The position numbers and the translations under genes were made by a program. The notes under the pieces are model-generated. The model was not told the DNA's origin and did not search any database. It worked only from the letters and a program-made list of their open reading frames with translations. From DASQPR01 sp963797675 (GTDB taxonomy: Bacteria > Actinomycetota > Actinomycetes > Mycobacteriales > Micromonosporaceae), in contig CAWCQQ010000006.1 of the NCBI GenBank assembly GCA_963797675.1, positions 682,001 through 746,000 on the forward strand: a stretch of 64,000 nucleotides of DNA. The letters are read 5' to 3'. Positions 7,381 through 17,324 of this stretch are shown piece after piece. The stretch's first letter is position 1. The number at the start of each line of letters is the position of its first letter.

Positions 7381-8967
7381 ATGCCGACATTGACCTTCCT
7401 CGGGCACGCGGGCCTCGCTGTCCGTGCCAGAGACTTCCGCATGCTGGTCGACCCGTGGTTCGCGGAGACGGGCGCATTCCTCGGTTCGTGGCACCAGTTC
7501 CCCAGAAACGACCATCTGGATGTACCCGAGACGTTGGATGTCGATTGGGTGGCGGTGTCGCATGAACACCTCGACCACATGGATCTATCCGTACTGTCGC
7601 GCCTTCCGGCGCGGACTCGTGTTCTCATTCCACGTTATCCGTCCACAGTTTTCGTACGACGATTGCGGGCCGCCGGCGTGCAGCGCGTGGTGGAGCTGAC
7701 TGCGTGGGCGCCGTTTCCGCTGGACCACCGCGGGTCGTGGATCACTGCGATTCCGGAGAACTCGCCGATGTGCCACGACGCCGCGTTCCTCATCGTTGCC
7801 GACGGCCGCAGCGTGCTGGACTGCAATGACGCCAGACTGACCGCAGCGCAGGCAAGACGAGCCAAACACATAGCGGGCGGTCAGCTGGATATCATGACAG
7901 TTCAGACATCTGGTGCTTCGTGGCATCCGATTTGCTATGCATATCCGCCGGATGTCCGATCTCGCATCGAGTACGAGAAGCGCATCGGTAAATTCCGCGC
8001 CGTGCAGCGGCTCGTGCGTGCGACCGCTCCGCAACTGGCCGTACCGTTCGCGGGGCCACCGTGCTTCCTCGACGACGATCTGGTCCGGTTCAACGACTCG
8101 CTGCGGGCACCGGGCATCTTCCCGGACGTCGAGCAGGCCCGCGACTGGCTCGCCGAGCACCTCCCGCAACAGCGGTGGGCGAGCTTCCGTCCGGGTGACA
8201 CCGTGGATCTGGAGACGGGCGCGGTGACACCGGATCCGACCTCCGCGGCGTTCAGCTATACCGACGGTCTCGACGACTACCTCACGCGGTACGCCGACGA
8301 CCGGCGCGAGGCGATCGCATCCGTCCACGCCGAGGCGGGTGACGTGGGACCGGATTTGAGTGCCCGGTTCAGCCGCTACTTCTCACAGCTCGGCACGCTG
8401 TCGCCGTACTTCCTGTCGCGCATCGGTATGACGGCGCGCTTCGAGGTCACCGGCCCGCACGGCGGTGATTGGGACGTCCGCATGGACGAATCCGGCCTGT
8501 CGGTCGATCTCGCCGGCAGTGCCGCGGCCCCGGAGTACACGTTTACCGTCGAGGGCCGATGGCTCAACGCCGTGCTCATGTCCCGGATCGGATGGGAGGA
8601 TCTGCTGCTCTCGCTGCGGCTGTCGGCGCGGCGCGAACCGGACCGGTACAACGACTACCTCATCGGGTTGTTGAAGCACGCCAACGAGCCCGCGCTGCAG
8701 GCGGTGGAGGACTACGAGACCGGTCGCGACGACGACGCCCGGATCTCCGTGGTCGCCGACGGCACGTCCTACGAGATCAGCCGCTATTGCCCGCACGCCG
8801 GCGAGGACCTCGGCGTCGGCGCGATCCTCGAGGGCGGCGTGCTGCGTTGCCTGGCGCATAACTTCGAATTCGACGTGCGCAGCGGGGCCTGCCTGAACGC
8901 GCGGTGCGAGCCGCTGCAGAGCAAGGAGATCGGGCCGGCCGGGTCGGGGCCTACGCTCGGCCGGTGA
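7381..8967 (+). CDS. Metallo-beta-lactamase-fold / Rieske [2Fe-2S] fusion protein (NamH/CMAH-like)
   Basis: A 528-residue two-domain protein. Residues 1-250 form a metallo-beta-lactamase fold, with LTFLGHAGLAV, the HxHxDH metal motif in VSHEHLDHMD, and PENSPMCHDAAF. The C-terminal 70 residues hold a Rieske centre: C-P-H-A-G-E-D and, 16 residues on, C-L-A-H-N-F. This architecture recalls the CMP-sialic acid/UDP-MurNAc hydroxylase (CMAH/NamH) group, which hydroxylate N-acetyl sugars in nucleotide-activated form. Substrate assignment is inference. ATG 7381 begins the MBL fold; the frame stays open upstream across the divergent kinase gene. It is convergent with, and overlaps by 17 bases, the exopolysaccharide operon. 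Confidence 0.8.
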   Translation: MPTLTFLGHAGLAVRARDFRMLVDPWFAETGAFLGSWHQFPRNDHLDVPETLDVDWVAVSHEHLDHMDLSVLSRLPARTRVLIPRYPSTVFVRRLRAAGVQRVVELTAWAPFPLDHRGSWITAIPENSPMCHDAAFLIVADGRSVLDCNDARLTAAQARRAKHIAGGQLDIMTVQTSGASWHPICYAYPPDVRSRIEYEKRIGKFRAVQRLVRATAPQLAVPFAGPPCFLDDDLVRFNDSLRAPGIFPDVEQARDWLAEHLPQQRWASFRPGDTVDLETGAVTPDPTSAAFSYTDGLDDYLTRYADDRREAIASVHAEAGDVGPDLSARFSRYFSQLGTLSPYFLSRIGMTARFEVTGPHGGDWDVRMDESGLSVDLAGSAAAPEYTFTVEGRWLNAVLMSRIGWEDLLLSLRLSARREPDRYNDYLIGLLKHANEPALQAVEDYETGRDDDARISVVADGTSYEISRYCPHAGEDLGVGAILEGGVLRCLAHNFEFDVRSGACLNARCEPLQSKEIGPAGSGPTLGR

Positions 8968-9599
8968 CCGACAGGCCGAGGACGTGGCGGGCGGTGTCGA
9001 CCAGGACGGAGACCGTCGCCGGCAGGGACGGCCGGATCAGGTAGCGTGCCTCGATCCGGGTCCGGGCCGGCACGATCACTTCCAGGTACGACACCTCCAA
9101 CGCCGCACCGTCGCCGAGTACCTCGCGATCGCGCAGGCGAACCTGCGCCGGTCCGGTCAATCCCGGCCGGTACGCGAAGACCCACCGGCACTCGGGCGGA
9201 TAGGCCGACGGCGAGCGCAGGCGTCTCCGGTCGGGGTCCGACCAGAGTCATGTCGCCGCGCAGAACATTGACCAGCTGCGGCAGTTCGTCCATCGAGGTC
9301 GCCCGGACGAGGCGACCGAGTCTGGTGATGCGTGGATCGCACCGGGCCGTCAGCTCACTTCCGGCCGAGTCCACCCGCATCGAACGCAGCTTGAGCAGGC
9401 GGAACTCGTGTCGTCCCTGTCCGACGCGGACTTGCCGGAACAGCGCGGAGCCGCGACTTTCGCACCGGATCGCGAGCATGAGCGCGAGCAGCGGTACGCC
9501 GAATACGGCGAGGCCCGCCAGGCTCACGGCGATGTCCAGGACGCGACGTGCGCGGCTCGGACGGACACCTGACCAGGTGCCGGCGTCGACGGAAGGCAT
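8951..9599 (-). pseudogene. Undecaprenyl-phosphate sugar phosphotransferase (bacterial sugar transferase), one frameshift
   Basis: The product would be a 215-residue minimal initiating glycosyltransferase (PssY/WcaJ catalytic domain), which moves a sugar phosphate onto undecaprenyl phosphate at the membrane. It has one N-terminal hydrophobic helix (VLDIAVSLAGLAVFGVPLLA), the KLRSM motif, and MDELPQLVNVLRGDMTLVGP followed by RPE. After RPETPALAVG the frame breaks. Dropping one base in the GGCC at 9203-9206 restores YPPECRWVFAYRPGLTGPAQ and the remaining C-terminus to the stop at 8951. It is the last gene of the exopolysaccharide operon. Either a sequence error or a recent mutation that would block initiation. 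Confidence 0.8.
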
Positions 9600-9602
9600 C
9601 GA

Positions 9603-10647
9603 TCATCCTGTTCCGGCCGCCACGAACACGTCCGTGAAGGCCTGTGCGATGAGACGGAGGTCCCGGTCCTGGCTGACCTCGACCGAACTCGGGGAGAAGT
9701 GGGTGAACATACGTACGCCGGCATGGTGGCGTTGCACCAGGCCGGTCCACAGGTCGTTGGCTTTGAGTCCCGGGTCGAGCAGGCGGTAGGTCTGCCCTTC
9801 ATACTGCTGGCGCCAGGTCCACACGTCGGTCGCCACGGCTCCCATCTGGTCCGGAACGTCGACGAACGTACGCAGTGCCGCCGCGGCGTCAGCGGCCGAT
9901 CCGGTCTCCGCGCCCGGATGCGCGAGCGCTTTGCGGCTCTGGAGCGTGACGAGGCTGTTCCAGCCGCGGGCGTCGGCCTCGTGCCACGCGGCCCGCTGCG
10001 CCGCGTCCAGGGAGACGCCCCAGGACGCGTACGTGTCCGGGTCCAGCAGGTCGGTGGACAGATCGACGACGTCAATGTCATGCAGCCGCAGGTAAGCTGT
10101 CGACGTTGGCCGCTGTCAGCTGCGGCAGGTCGGCTCGCCGGTTGGCCGCGCAGGCGCCGGCGGCCGCGATCGGCGGTTGGCTGCCCGGTAGGCAGCCGAG
10201 TTCCGGCACGAGGAGATCGACCAGGAGGAGTTTTCCGGGGGCCGCGGCGCGCAGTGCCGTCGAACTCGCATGGAGGAACTCCTCGATCTGCACCGGCGTG
10301 GCGAGGCCGTCGTGGTAGCCGAGTTCGTCGGCGATTTTGATGCCGACCACGCCGGTCTCGTCCGCCTCCTCGGCGACGGCGTCGATGGCCTGCTGGAAGG
10401 AGGCCGGCCCGGCCAGCCATCGCTGCACGAGGTCGGTCTCGATCCAGACGCGCAGGCCGTCGCGGTGCGCCGCCTGGATCGCCGCCACGTACGGTTGGAT
10501 GTGGATCGGCACCGGCATCGCGGCGGTGGCCGCGCGATCGGCGAGCGGGTCGGCCGCGCCGATGTCGACGACGAGTGCGGTGATGAGGGCGGTCACGGCG
10601 GCCACCCCGACCAGCGCCGCGGTCGAGCGCAGCGGCGGTCGCTTCAT
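9603..10647 (-). pseudogene. Membrane-anchored, probable TIM-barrel exported protein, one frameshift
   Basis: The reading frame begins MKRPPLRSTAALVGVAAVTA, a signal anchor, and continues with barrel-like segments: HIQPYVAAIQAAHRDGLRVW, VVGIKIADELGYHDG and KLLLVDLLVPELGC. The frame stops after ANVDSLPAAA near 10083. Removing one base near 10092-10097 continues it as YLRLHDIDVVDLSTDLLDPD and on to WTWRQQYEGQTYRLLDPG and the stop at 9603, giving about 347 residues. The acidic residues in ADELGYHDG suggest a glycoside-hydrolase-like site, but no family is recognised. It overlaps the flippase gene by 4 bases. A role in trimming or degrading the operon's polysaccharide is inference. Confidence 0.65.
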
Positions 10648-11907
10648 CGACGGTCCCGCGCGCGGGTGCCGTGGAAGAAGACGAGAAGCGTGATGTCGGT
10701 GGTCAGGTAAGCGCCGCACGAGGCGATGGCGGCACCGGTGGCGCCGTAGTGGGGGATCAGCAGCGAGGTCGCCGGCGACGGTCATGATGACACCGGCACC
10801 GATGGCGATCGAGTTCCATCCGGGTCGGCCGACTCCGAAGAGGAAGGCGCCGATCAGGTTCGCGGCGACGTCCCCGAGCAGCCCGGCGAGCAGGATCAGG
10901 GCGGGTACGATCGCGCCGCGGAACGCCGGTCCGTAGATCAGGGGCAGCACCGCGGCCGCGGCCAGGGCCAGCGGAAGCGCCACCAGGATCGGTACGGGCA
11001 TGGTGCGGCGAAGCAGCGACGCCGTCCGGTCTCGCGCCTCCTGCGGATCGTGAACGGCGAAGATCGGGTAGAGGACGTAGTTCACCGCGAGGCCGGGCAG
11101 CCGCAGCAGCTCGGCGTACTTGCTCGCGATCGCGTAGACACCGAGCACGGCCGGTCCGGCGATGGCGCCCAGGATCGCCACGTCCAGGCGCAGGTTGACC
11201 AGCGACAGGAGCCCGCCCAGTTGGCCGCGCAGGCCGTAGCCGCAGATCGTGCGCCCGAGCGCGACGTCCGGGCGCCGCCATCCGCGGAAGAATCCTCGGC
11301 GGTGCAGTCGAGCGGCGATACCGAGTGTGACGGCGACGTCCGCGGCGACGAGGGACCAGACCATGGTCGTCGGGCCTCGCCCGACGAGGAGGGCGGCTGC
11401 GTATACCGGCAGGAAGACAGCCTCCTCCGCGATCATCGCCCGGTTCGCGCCGATCATGTCGGACTCGCCCTGCAGCAGCGACTTGCCGACGGCCACCGGG
11501 AGCTGAGTGAAGACCGCCAACGCGCCGAGCAGCACCAGCCCGACGCCCCACTCGGGGAAGAAGATCCGGTGCAGGACGGGGGTGAGGGCGAGCCAGCCGA
11601 TGGTCGCGACGGTGCCACCGGCGACGGCGAGCACCATCAGTGTCGATCGCAGCGCCGGATCGTCGCGCCGCGACGCGAGGAAGTACGGTGCCGCCCCGGG
11701 CAGCCCGGCCGCGGCCAATACCCCGGCCAGTCCGGGCAGCACGCGCATGAGCGTGAACACGCCTACCAGGGCCGGCCCGCCGGCCCGTGCCACCATGACG
11801 GTCGCGATGGCGAGCGCGACCAGGGCGGCGGCCCGTGCGGCGACGTTGCCGACGAGAAGCGTGCGGATCCGGCTCTCGGCGCGGTGTGCGGCCAGTACGG
11901 TGGTCAC
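10644..11907 (-). pseudogene. Wzx-type polysaccharide flippase (oligosaccharide translocase), one frameshift
   Basis: A polytopic protein of the MATE-like polysaccharide transporter family that would flip lipid-linked repeat units across the membrane. Typical segments are GGPALVGVFTLMRVLPGLAG, SLLQGESDMIGANRAMIAEE, LVNLRLDVAILGAIAGPAVL and IASKYAELLRLPGLAVNYVL. After GAGVIMTVAGDL the frame is lost. Dropping one base near 10766-10775 restores LLIPHYGATGAAIASCGAYL and the end at 10644. The GTG start at 11907 overlaps the Wzy-like gene's stop (GTGA), and the stop overlaps the next ATG. About 420 residues when corrected. Confidence 0.8.
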
Positions 11908-13202
11908 GGCCGGTTCGCCTGTTCCAGCGCGGCGATGAGGCCGAAGACCGCCCAGACGTGGCGGAAGTGCAGGACCTCGTAGAACGCGGCCGAGATCGCG
12001 ATCGCGATGCAGGCCGCGGCCAACAGCTCGGGCCGCGGCACGATCGCGGTCAGCTCCGGGTCGAGGCCGCCGGTCACGGAGATCCGCCGCGCCCGGACCG
12101 CGACGGCGACGATCAGCACGATGAGTGCCACGGCTCCGATGACGCCCCGTTCGAGCAGCGTCGCGAGGTAGTCGTCGTGCGCTTCCTTGACGTACGCCGC
12201 GCCGCTGGCGCGCAGCGTCGTCTCGGTGTTGGACGGGCCGTAGCCCAGCACGGTGTCGTCGTGGAGCCACAGCGTCAGGCCCTCCTTCGCCAGCGCGCTG
12301 CGGCTGCCGCTGCTCTCGGCTTCCCGCCCCAGCGAGTCTCGGATCAGCGTGTCGGACTGCTCGACCCGGGTGACCCACGATCCGACGTTGACGGTGGTGG
12401 CGGCGACGCCCGCTCCCGTCGCGACGACCAGCCCGAGCGTGACGGCGACGATGACGCCCCGGCGCCGTGCCAGCGCGAACAACCCACCCAGCACGCTCGC
12501 GGTCAACAGCGCGATCATGCCGCCGTTCGAGAGCGTCATCACGATCGCGGTGACGATGACGCCGCAGCACACGAACCGCCAGCCGCGGTGTCGGGGGCGC
12601 TGGCATGCCCGCAGCACGAGCAGCCCGCAGATGAAGTAGTCGGCGGCAAGGTTGGGATCGCCGAACGTGAGCGAAGCCCGGATACCGTCGCGGGAGTTGA
12701 TGCCGGTGATCCAGGTGATCCCGGCGATCTCGCCGACGATCAGCAGCGCCGCCCATGCCACCGCGCTGAAGGCGAATGCCTTGAACGCGGTGTCGAGCAG
12801 GCGCCGGTCGCGCCCGACCGTGGCGATCGCGGCCGCCCATCCGAACACGAACACGTCCTGGACGAGCGCGAGGCCTCCGCGCTGAAGCTCGCCACTGCCG
12901 CCGGGCGCCAGGGTCACCGCCAGGGCGCCGGCGAAGACGGTCAGGCCCGCGGCGAAGGCGTACGGCAGCCGGATGCGGTAGGCGCGACTCGATGCGGCGA
13001 GCACGGCCGCGAGGATCGCGACCAGGAGCGCGAGGTCGACCAGGCCGGTGTTGCCGGGACCGCTCGGCCGCAGCAGCGGCAGTGCCGCCATGGCGATCGT
13101 GATCGTGATGACGGTCAGCCGCCAGCGGGACAGGTCACGGGTCGGATCCCGGGGGAGCATATCCGCCAGCACCACGACTCGGCGGCTATCCAGGGCGGTC
13201 AT
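11904..13202 (-). CDS. Wzy-like O-antigen ligase/polymerase family protein
   Basis: A 432-residue membrane protein with about 10-12 hydrophobic helices and the Wzy_C/WaaL type periplasmic loop. Family features are GIRASLTFGDPNLAADYF, the helix following it, and GYGPSNTETTLRASGAAYVK leading to EAHDDYLATLLERGVIG, where the conserved H-(N/D)-x-Y-L element sits. It would polymerise repeat units at the outer face of the membrane. The ATG overlaps the APH-like gene stop by ATGA, and its own stop overlaps the Wzx gene, placing it firmly in the exopolysaccharide operon. Unlike its neighbours, it has no frameshift. Confidence 0.83.
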   Translation of the reverse strand: MTALDSRRVVVLADMLPRDPTRDLSRWRLTVITITIAMAALPLLRPSGPGNTGLVDLALLVAILAAVLAASSRAYRIRLPYAFAAGLTVFAGALAVTLAPGGSGELQRGGLALVQDVFVFGWAAAIATVGRDRRLLDTAFKAFAFSAVAWAALLIVGEIAGITWITGINSRDGIRASLTFGDPNLAADYFICGLLVLRACQRPRHRGWRFVCCGVIVTAIVMTLSNGGMIALLTASVLGGLFALARRRGVIVAVTLGLVVATGAGVAATTVNVGSWVTRVEQSDTLIRDSLGREAESSGSRSALAKEGLTLWLHDDTVLGYGPSNTETTLRASGAAYVKEAHDDYLATLLERGVIGAVALIVLIVAVAVRARRISVTGGLDPELTAIVPRPELLAAACIAIAISAAFYEVLHFRHVWAVFGLIAALEQANRP

Positions 13203-14254
13203 GCGTCCGCCGGGGCCGTGCCGGCCCAGGTCTCAGACCGGGCCAGGATCTGCAGGTGATGCGCGGCGAAGTCCGGGTCGTCGGCGGTCGTGGCGATCTC
13301 GGCGAGGCCGCCGATGACCACGTCGCGCCAGCGGTCCGGCGGTACGCCCAGCCGACCGAGCTGCAGCGTCAGGAAGTTCTGCGCCACGTCGGAGAACCAG
13401 TTCCCGGACGCGAGCAGGTAGTCGACGCCGGCGCCCCAGGTCCCGGCGCGCAGCCGGTGCCCGCGAACCCGCGCGCCGTCGCCGGTATGGCGATCGAGGT
13501 AGAGCGCGTAGCTGACGACGAACCGTGCGATGTCGCGCAGTGGCTCGCCGCGCAGTCGCGCACGCCTCCCAGTCGACGACTCCGGTGACCGCGCCGCCGT
13601 CGGTGAGGATATTGCCGAACCAGAAGTCGCCGTGCACCACGGTGCGCGGTGTGGCATATCCGCTCAGCCGCTCGGCGGCCTGCTCGACCACGTCGGTTCG
13701 CGGCGGCGAGGCTCGGGTGGTCGCCGAACCGGCGGGTGAGCCGGGCGACCGCATCGGTGACGAGGCTGACCGGCTGCGCCGGACCGCCGGTGCGCGTCTG
13801 CAGATCGTGCAGCCAGGTCGCCGGCCGCGGCGAAGTCTCGCTCGACGTGGCGGCGCCGGGCGGTGTGATGCCAGCCGTGGTAGCTGACCGCCATCGACCG
13901 CCCGCGCAGCGCCGTGCTCAGGAGCACGGTGCGTCCGTCGTGGGTGGCGTAGCCGAGAGTGCGCGGTAGCGTCGCGGACAACCGGCCCAGCGACAGCGAG
14001 GCGAGGGCGACCAGGGCGGCGGCCTCGTGGCGTACTGCGGCCTCCGCGGGCGCCGTGGTCGGCACCTTCGCCACGAGTGCGGGGCCGTAGCGGTCCAGCA
14101 CGATCAGGGTCATCTTCGCGTTCGGATCGCGCGAGCCGCTCAGCAGCACGGCGGTGGTGCCGGGACGTCCGATCACCGTGCGGAGCTCCGGGTCGCTGGC
14201 CGCAGCTGCGGCTGCGACTGTCGTGAGTGGACCGACCGCTGCGTCCAGGCTCAT
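13199..14254 (-). pseudogene. Aminoglycoside-phosphotransferase-like kinase (APH family), three frameshifts
   Basis: The pieces make one 350-residue APH/choline-kinase-fold protein. The N-lobe has TLIVLDRYGPALVAKVPT with its ATP-binding Lys. The catalytic loop is TVVHGDFWFGNIL and the metal-binding Asp is in GVVDWEA, followed by GEPLRDIARFVVSYALYLD. The segments lie in three frames, with breaks near 13808-13821, 13693-13702 and 13556-13563. Each is mended by losing one base. The family phosphorylates hydroxyls of drugs, sugars or alcohols. Inside a polysaccharide operon, a sugar or polyol substrate is more likely than an antibiotic. The ATGA overlaps at both ends show operon membership. Confidence 0.75.
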
Positions 14255-14667
14255 CGGCGTGCTCCGATCACGATTCGGTCTCCGATCGAGGCATGCATCA
14301 GCAGCCGCGGCCACCGGCGGGCGATCAGCACGGCCACCCACATCAACCCGTGCCCACGACGTCGTCCGCTGGGCACGGTGAGCACCTGGCCGGTGAACCA
14401 GGCCAGTGCACCCTCGGTGACCTCGGCGACCACGACCGGCTCGTCCAGGCCGGGCACGGCGAGGAAGACACGGTGGGTGGTCACCGCGTACCGGCGGGCG
14501 AACCGGCGTGCACGCGGGCCGCCGACGATCGCGACCGGCGTGCCCGGCGGCTGCGCCCGCAGGACGGCCGCCCCCTCCGAGGGCTGCGCGAGGTCCACGA
14601 CGAGCGCGTCCTCGGGCACCAGCAGCCGCCACCGTTGGTCCGACCGGACGCCGGCCGTCGGGCTCAA
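14251..14667 (-). CDS. Hypothetical 138-residue protein of the exopolysaccharide operon
   Basis: This frame begins at a TTG that overlaps the stop of the RtcB-like gene (TTGA). Translation therefore probably depends on coupling, as no Shine-Dalgarno is visible. The product has an alternating alpha/beta look, with WRLLVPEDALVVDLA, TPVAIVGGPRARRFARRYAV and VFLAVPGLDEPVVVAEVTEG, and ends in RLLMHASIGDRIVIGARR. There is no signal peptide or convincing membrane helix. No family is recognised. The stop overlaps the APH-like gene start by ATGA, so it is locked between the RtcB-like protein and the kinase and may act with them. Confidence 0.6.
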   Translation of the reverse strand: MSPTAGVRSDQRWRLLVPEDALVVDLAQPSEGAAVLRAQPPGTPVAIVGGPRARRFARRYAVTTHRVFLAVPGLDEPVVVAEVTEGALAWFTGQVLTVPSGRRRGHGLMWVAVLIARRWPRLLMHASIGDRIVIGARR

Positions 14668-16107
14668 TTCAGCACCGCGAACGGCCGCATGCGAGCGACC
14701 GGCCGGACCAGGCCGTGATCGGCGAGGACGCCGACCGCGGCGTTGACGCCACCGTCGTCGAAGTGGGCCGTACGTTCCGGCGCCGCGTCGTTGTAGCCGA
14801 ACCGCAGCGTCGAGTGGCCGTCCGGGTGTGCGTGCGACAGTCCGCGCCGGACGAAGTCGGCGACGAGCGTGCCCGAGCCGTGGCAGGCGGAGTAGAGGCT
14901 GTCGCCGGCCTTCGACCCGGCGACCGCGAGGTACGACGAGGTGCGCGAGGTGCCCGGCAGCAGCACCGCCTGCCCGGTGGTGGCGAACACCGACCCCGGT
15001 GGGCACATGTCGGCCGGGTAGGCACGGCAGGAGTTGTGCCGGTGCACGATGGCCGTGCGCACCGTGTGCACCGACCGGCTCCTCGTAGATGGAGTTGTGC
15101 GGAGAGTCCACCACGAGCCGACCGGTGGAGCCGAACACGTCGGCGGCGATGCGCTTCAGTGCGGCATACGTCGCGATCCGGAACGCGAAGCCGTAATTCA
15201 TCGCGGCAGCGTTGGCCAGCATCAACCGCTGGCCTTCGTCGCTGTCGCGGTCGATCGCCGGGCAGTCGGCGGCGAAGTACAGCGCCATGCGCTGGCGGAA
15301 CTGTGCGATCGACCGCGCGGTGGCGAGGTGGTAGAGCGGCTTCTCGATCGCCATCGCCATCCGCAGGTGCCTCGGATTGTGCCGGCGCCGCCCGAACAGC
15401 GCCCCGATCTCACCGGTGAGAACGCCCCCGCCCGCGTGGTACTGGATGACGATCTGCCCCTGCCGTACGCCGAGAGCATGCGCGGCGTCCGGGTCGAACA
15501 CCTCCTCGACCACCTGCAGCTCGATGAAGTGGTTGGACGGCCCGACCGTGCCGAACCGTAGCCGGGCCAGCTGAAAGGCCAGTGAGGGAAGTTCGCGCAC
15601 GAGACGGTCGCCGCCGCCGAAACGCTCGAGGTCGAGCCGGCCGGATTCCTCGACGCGCGAGAGCTCCTCGTCTGCCACGCCGTAGCGTTCCGCGGCGAAA
15701 TATGCCCCGTCGACCGCCGAGCGGCGCACGTCGCTGACCGACAGCTCCCGCAGGTTGGATGCCGGATACGGGTAGCGTTCGCGGACCCGGCGGTAGAACT
15801 CGCCGATCCCGGCGTCGTTGGGACGGTCGGCATCCAGCGCGATCAACGCCATGCCACAGTTGACCGACGCAGACGTCAGTGTGGGTCGGATGGTTCCTCG
15901 GGTCGCCACGGCAACCGACGAGGGCAGCTCCATGTTGGACTTGTGGTGGAAGTCGGGCAGCACCACCGGCGGCGCGGCGAGATCGGCGTTCGCGGTCCGT
16001 TCCATCAACCGGGCGAGCACGGTCGGGTCGGCGGGCAGGTCCGGGCCGTCGAATATCCGCGGCAGGCGGGATTCGTCCTCGATGCGTCTGATCACGGTCA
16101 GGTCCAC
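14664..16107 (-). pseudogene. RtcB-like RNA ligase family protein, divergent; one frameshift
   Basis: About 480 residues when corrected, from a GTG that overlaps the GT4 gene by 10 bases. RtcB landmarks appear in order: LPDFHHKSNMELPSSVAVAT, ASVNCGMAL, GPSNHFIEL, IVIQYHAGGG, ANAAAMNYGF, SPHNSIYEE, HRHNSCRAYP, LPGTSRTSSYLAVAG and CHGSG. The frame breaks after YEEPV near 15071-15076, and removing one base restores it. RtcB joins 2',3'-cyclic-phosphate and 5'-OH RNA ends through a guanylated His. Here the metal-binding Asp expected two residues before NCG is Ser, and the usual HGAGR is HGSGT, so canonical ligase activity is doubtful. A polysaccharide operon is an unusual place for it. Confidence 0.72.
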
Positions 16108-17324
16108 AGTGTGCTCCCACGGTAGGTACGGTCCAGGACGACGCCGAGCGCCGCCGGCGTGAATTGATCGCCGACCCGCGCACGGGCGTTGCGCGCCATG
16201 CGCTCGGCGTCCTCGGGGTGCTCGAGCATGTAGCCGGCGGCACGGCTGAGCAGGTCGGGGCGCCCGGCAGGGACCAGAAGCCCGGTTTCGCCGGGTACCA
16301 CCATGTCGGGCATCGAGTTGACCGCGGTCGCCACGACCGGGACACCGGCCTCCATCGCCTCGATGACGGCGCACGGCAGGCCCTCGTAGCGGCTCGCCAT
16401 CACGAAGACGTCGAGCGCGGGCAGCAGCGCGCGCACATCGTCGCGGTGCCCCAGCAGGACGAGCCGGTCCTCGACGTGCCGGGAGCGGGCGTGGGCCAGC
16501 ATCTGGTCCCGCTGCGGACCGTCTCCGATCCACAGGCCCCACACATCGCCGCCGCGTATCGACGCGAGCGCGTCAACCCATTCCAGGGGCGCCTTCTGAT
16601 AGTCGATCCGACCGACCGTTCCCATCAGGCGAACGCCGGTCGGCAGGTCCAGGCGACGCCGGGCCAGGCCGCGCGCGGCCGAACCTCGGTGGATCGCATC
16701 GTCGTCGATCACCGGAGCGATGGTCCGTACGCGCTCGGGCGACGCGATGCCCCGTTGGATTGCCTCTGCGGCGACATTGGTGCCGACCGCGAGGAACATG
16801 TCGGTGCGCAGGCCGAGGCGTCGTTCGATCGCGACGTAGGCGGCGTGCCGCCAGGCCGATTGGCAGTCGTGGAACGGGAAGCCGTGATAGGTGTGGACGA
16901 TGCGGGGGACGTCCGCCCGCGACGCCGCCATCCGGCCCAGCGCACCCGCCTTCGCGCTGTGGGTGTGCACGACGTCGAAGTCGCCGTCGCGCAGAAACGA
17001 CGTCAACGCCTGCAGCGCGGCCCGGTCTTTACGGGGCGAGATCTCGGGTACCAGGTCGGCCAGCCGGGCGACCGGCAGGCCGGCGTAGAAGGCTTGGTGG
17101 AGCAGGTCGCCGGAGGGCGCCGCGGTGATCGCGTCGATGCCGCGCGCGACCCTGTCACCGCCGCTCTGGCGGGGGATCGTCGGGCCGCTGATGCCGGCGC
17201 CGCCGGTCACCATCGTGATCTCGTACGCGTCGGGGTCGAGGGCGAGCGCGCCGCGCAGCGCCACGCCGCCGGCGCCGGCGGCCAGCCGGGTGATGATCGT
17301 GGCGACCCTGATTTTTCGTTTCAC
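16098..17324 (-). CDS. GT4-family glycosyltransferase
   Basis: A 408-residue GT-B retaining glycosyltransferase acting at the inner membrane face on lipid-linked sugars. The N-terminal domain has FDVVHTHSAKAGALGRMAAS and IVHTYHGFPFHD. The C-terminal domain has GTVGRIDYQKAPLEWVDALA, LGHRDDVRALLPALDVFVMA, and the E-x7-E motif in SRYEGLPCAVIEAMEAGVPV. The GTG start has GGAAGG upstream and overlaps the stop of the HPr-kinase-like gene (GTGA). The 3' end overlaps the RtcB-like gene by 10 bases. The N-terminal Gly-rich loop is unusual (LAAGAGGVALRGALAL). Donor and acceptor unknown. Confidence 0.9.
   Translation of the reverse strand: MKRKIRVATIITRLAAGAGGVALRGALALDPDAYEITMVTGGAGISGPTIPRQSGGDRVARGIDAITAAPSGDLLHQAFYAGLPVARLADLVPEISPRKDRAALQALTSFLRDGDFDVVHTHSAKAGALGRMAASRADVPRIVHTYHGFPFHDCQSAWRHAAYVAIERRLGLRTDMFLAVGTNVAAEAIQRGIASPERVRTIAPVIDDDAIHRGSAARGLARRRLDLPTGVRLMGTVGRIDYQKAPLEWVDALASIRGGDVWGLWIGDGPQRDQMLAHARSRHVEDRLVLLGHRDDVRALLPALDVFVMASRYEGLPCAVIEAMEAGVPVVATAVNSMPDMVVPGETGLLVPAGRPDLLSRAAGYMLEHPEDAERMARNARARVGDQFTPAALGVVLDRTYRGSTLWT

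Noticed and set aside
11050..11982. Long plus-strand frames opposite the Wzx and Wzy genes
   Set aside because: Gln/Arg/Asp-rich antisense shadows that are common opposite high-GC membrane protein genes.
10078..12840. A 920-residue open frame spanning three polysaccharide genes
   Set aside because: Its first half is out-of-frame translation of the Wzy-like gene (Arg-rich). The real content is the Wzx-like and barrel-protein genes in this frame, split by 4-base overlaps and frameshifts.
14251..16542. A 763-residue open frame that seems to fuse RtcB with the downstream protein
   Set aside because: The RtcB family sequence leaves this frame near 15073. The middle is Arg-rich shadow of the shifted RtcB C-terminus, and the last part is a separate small gene.
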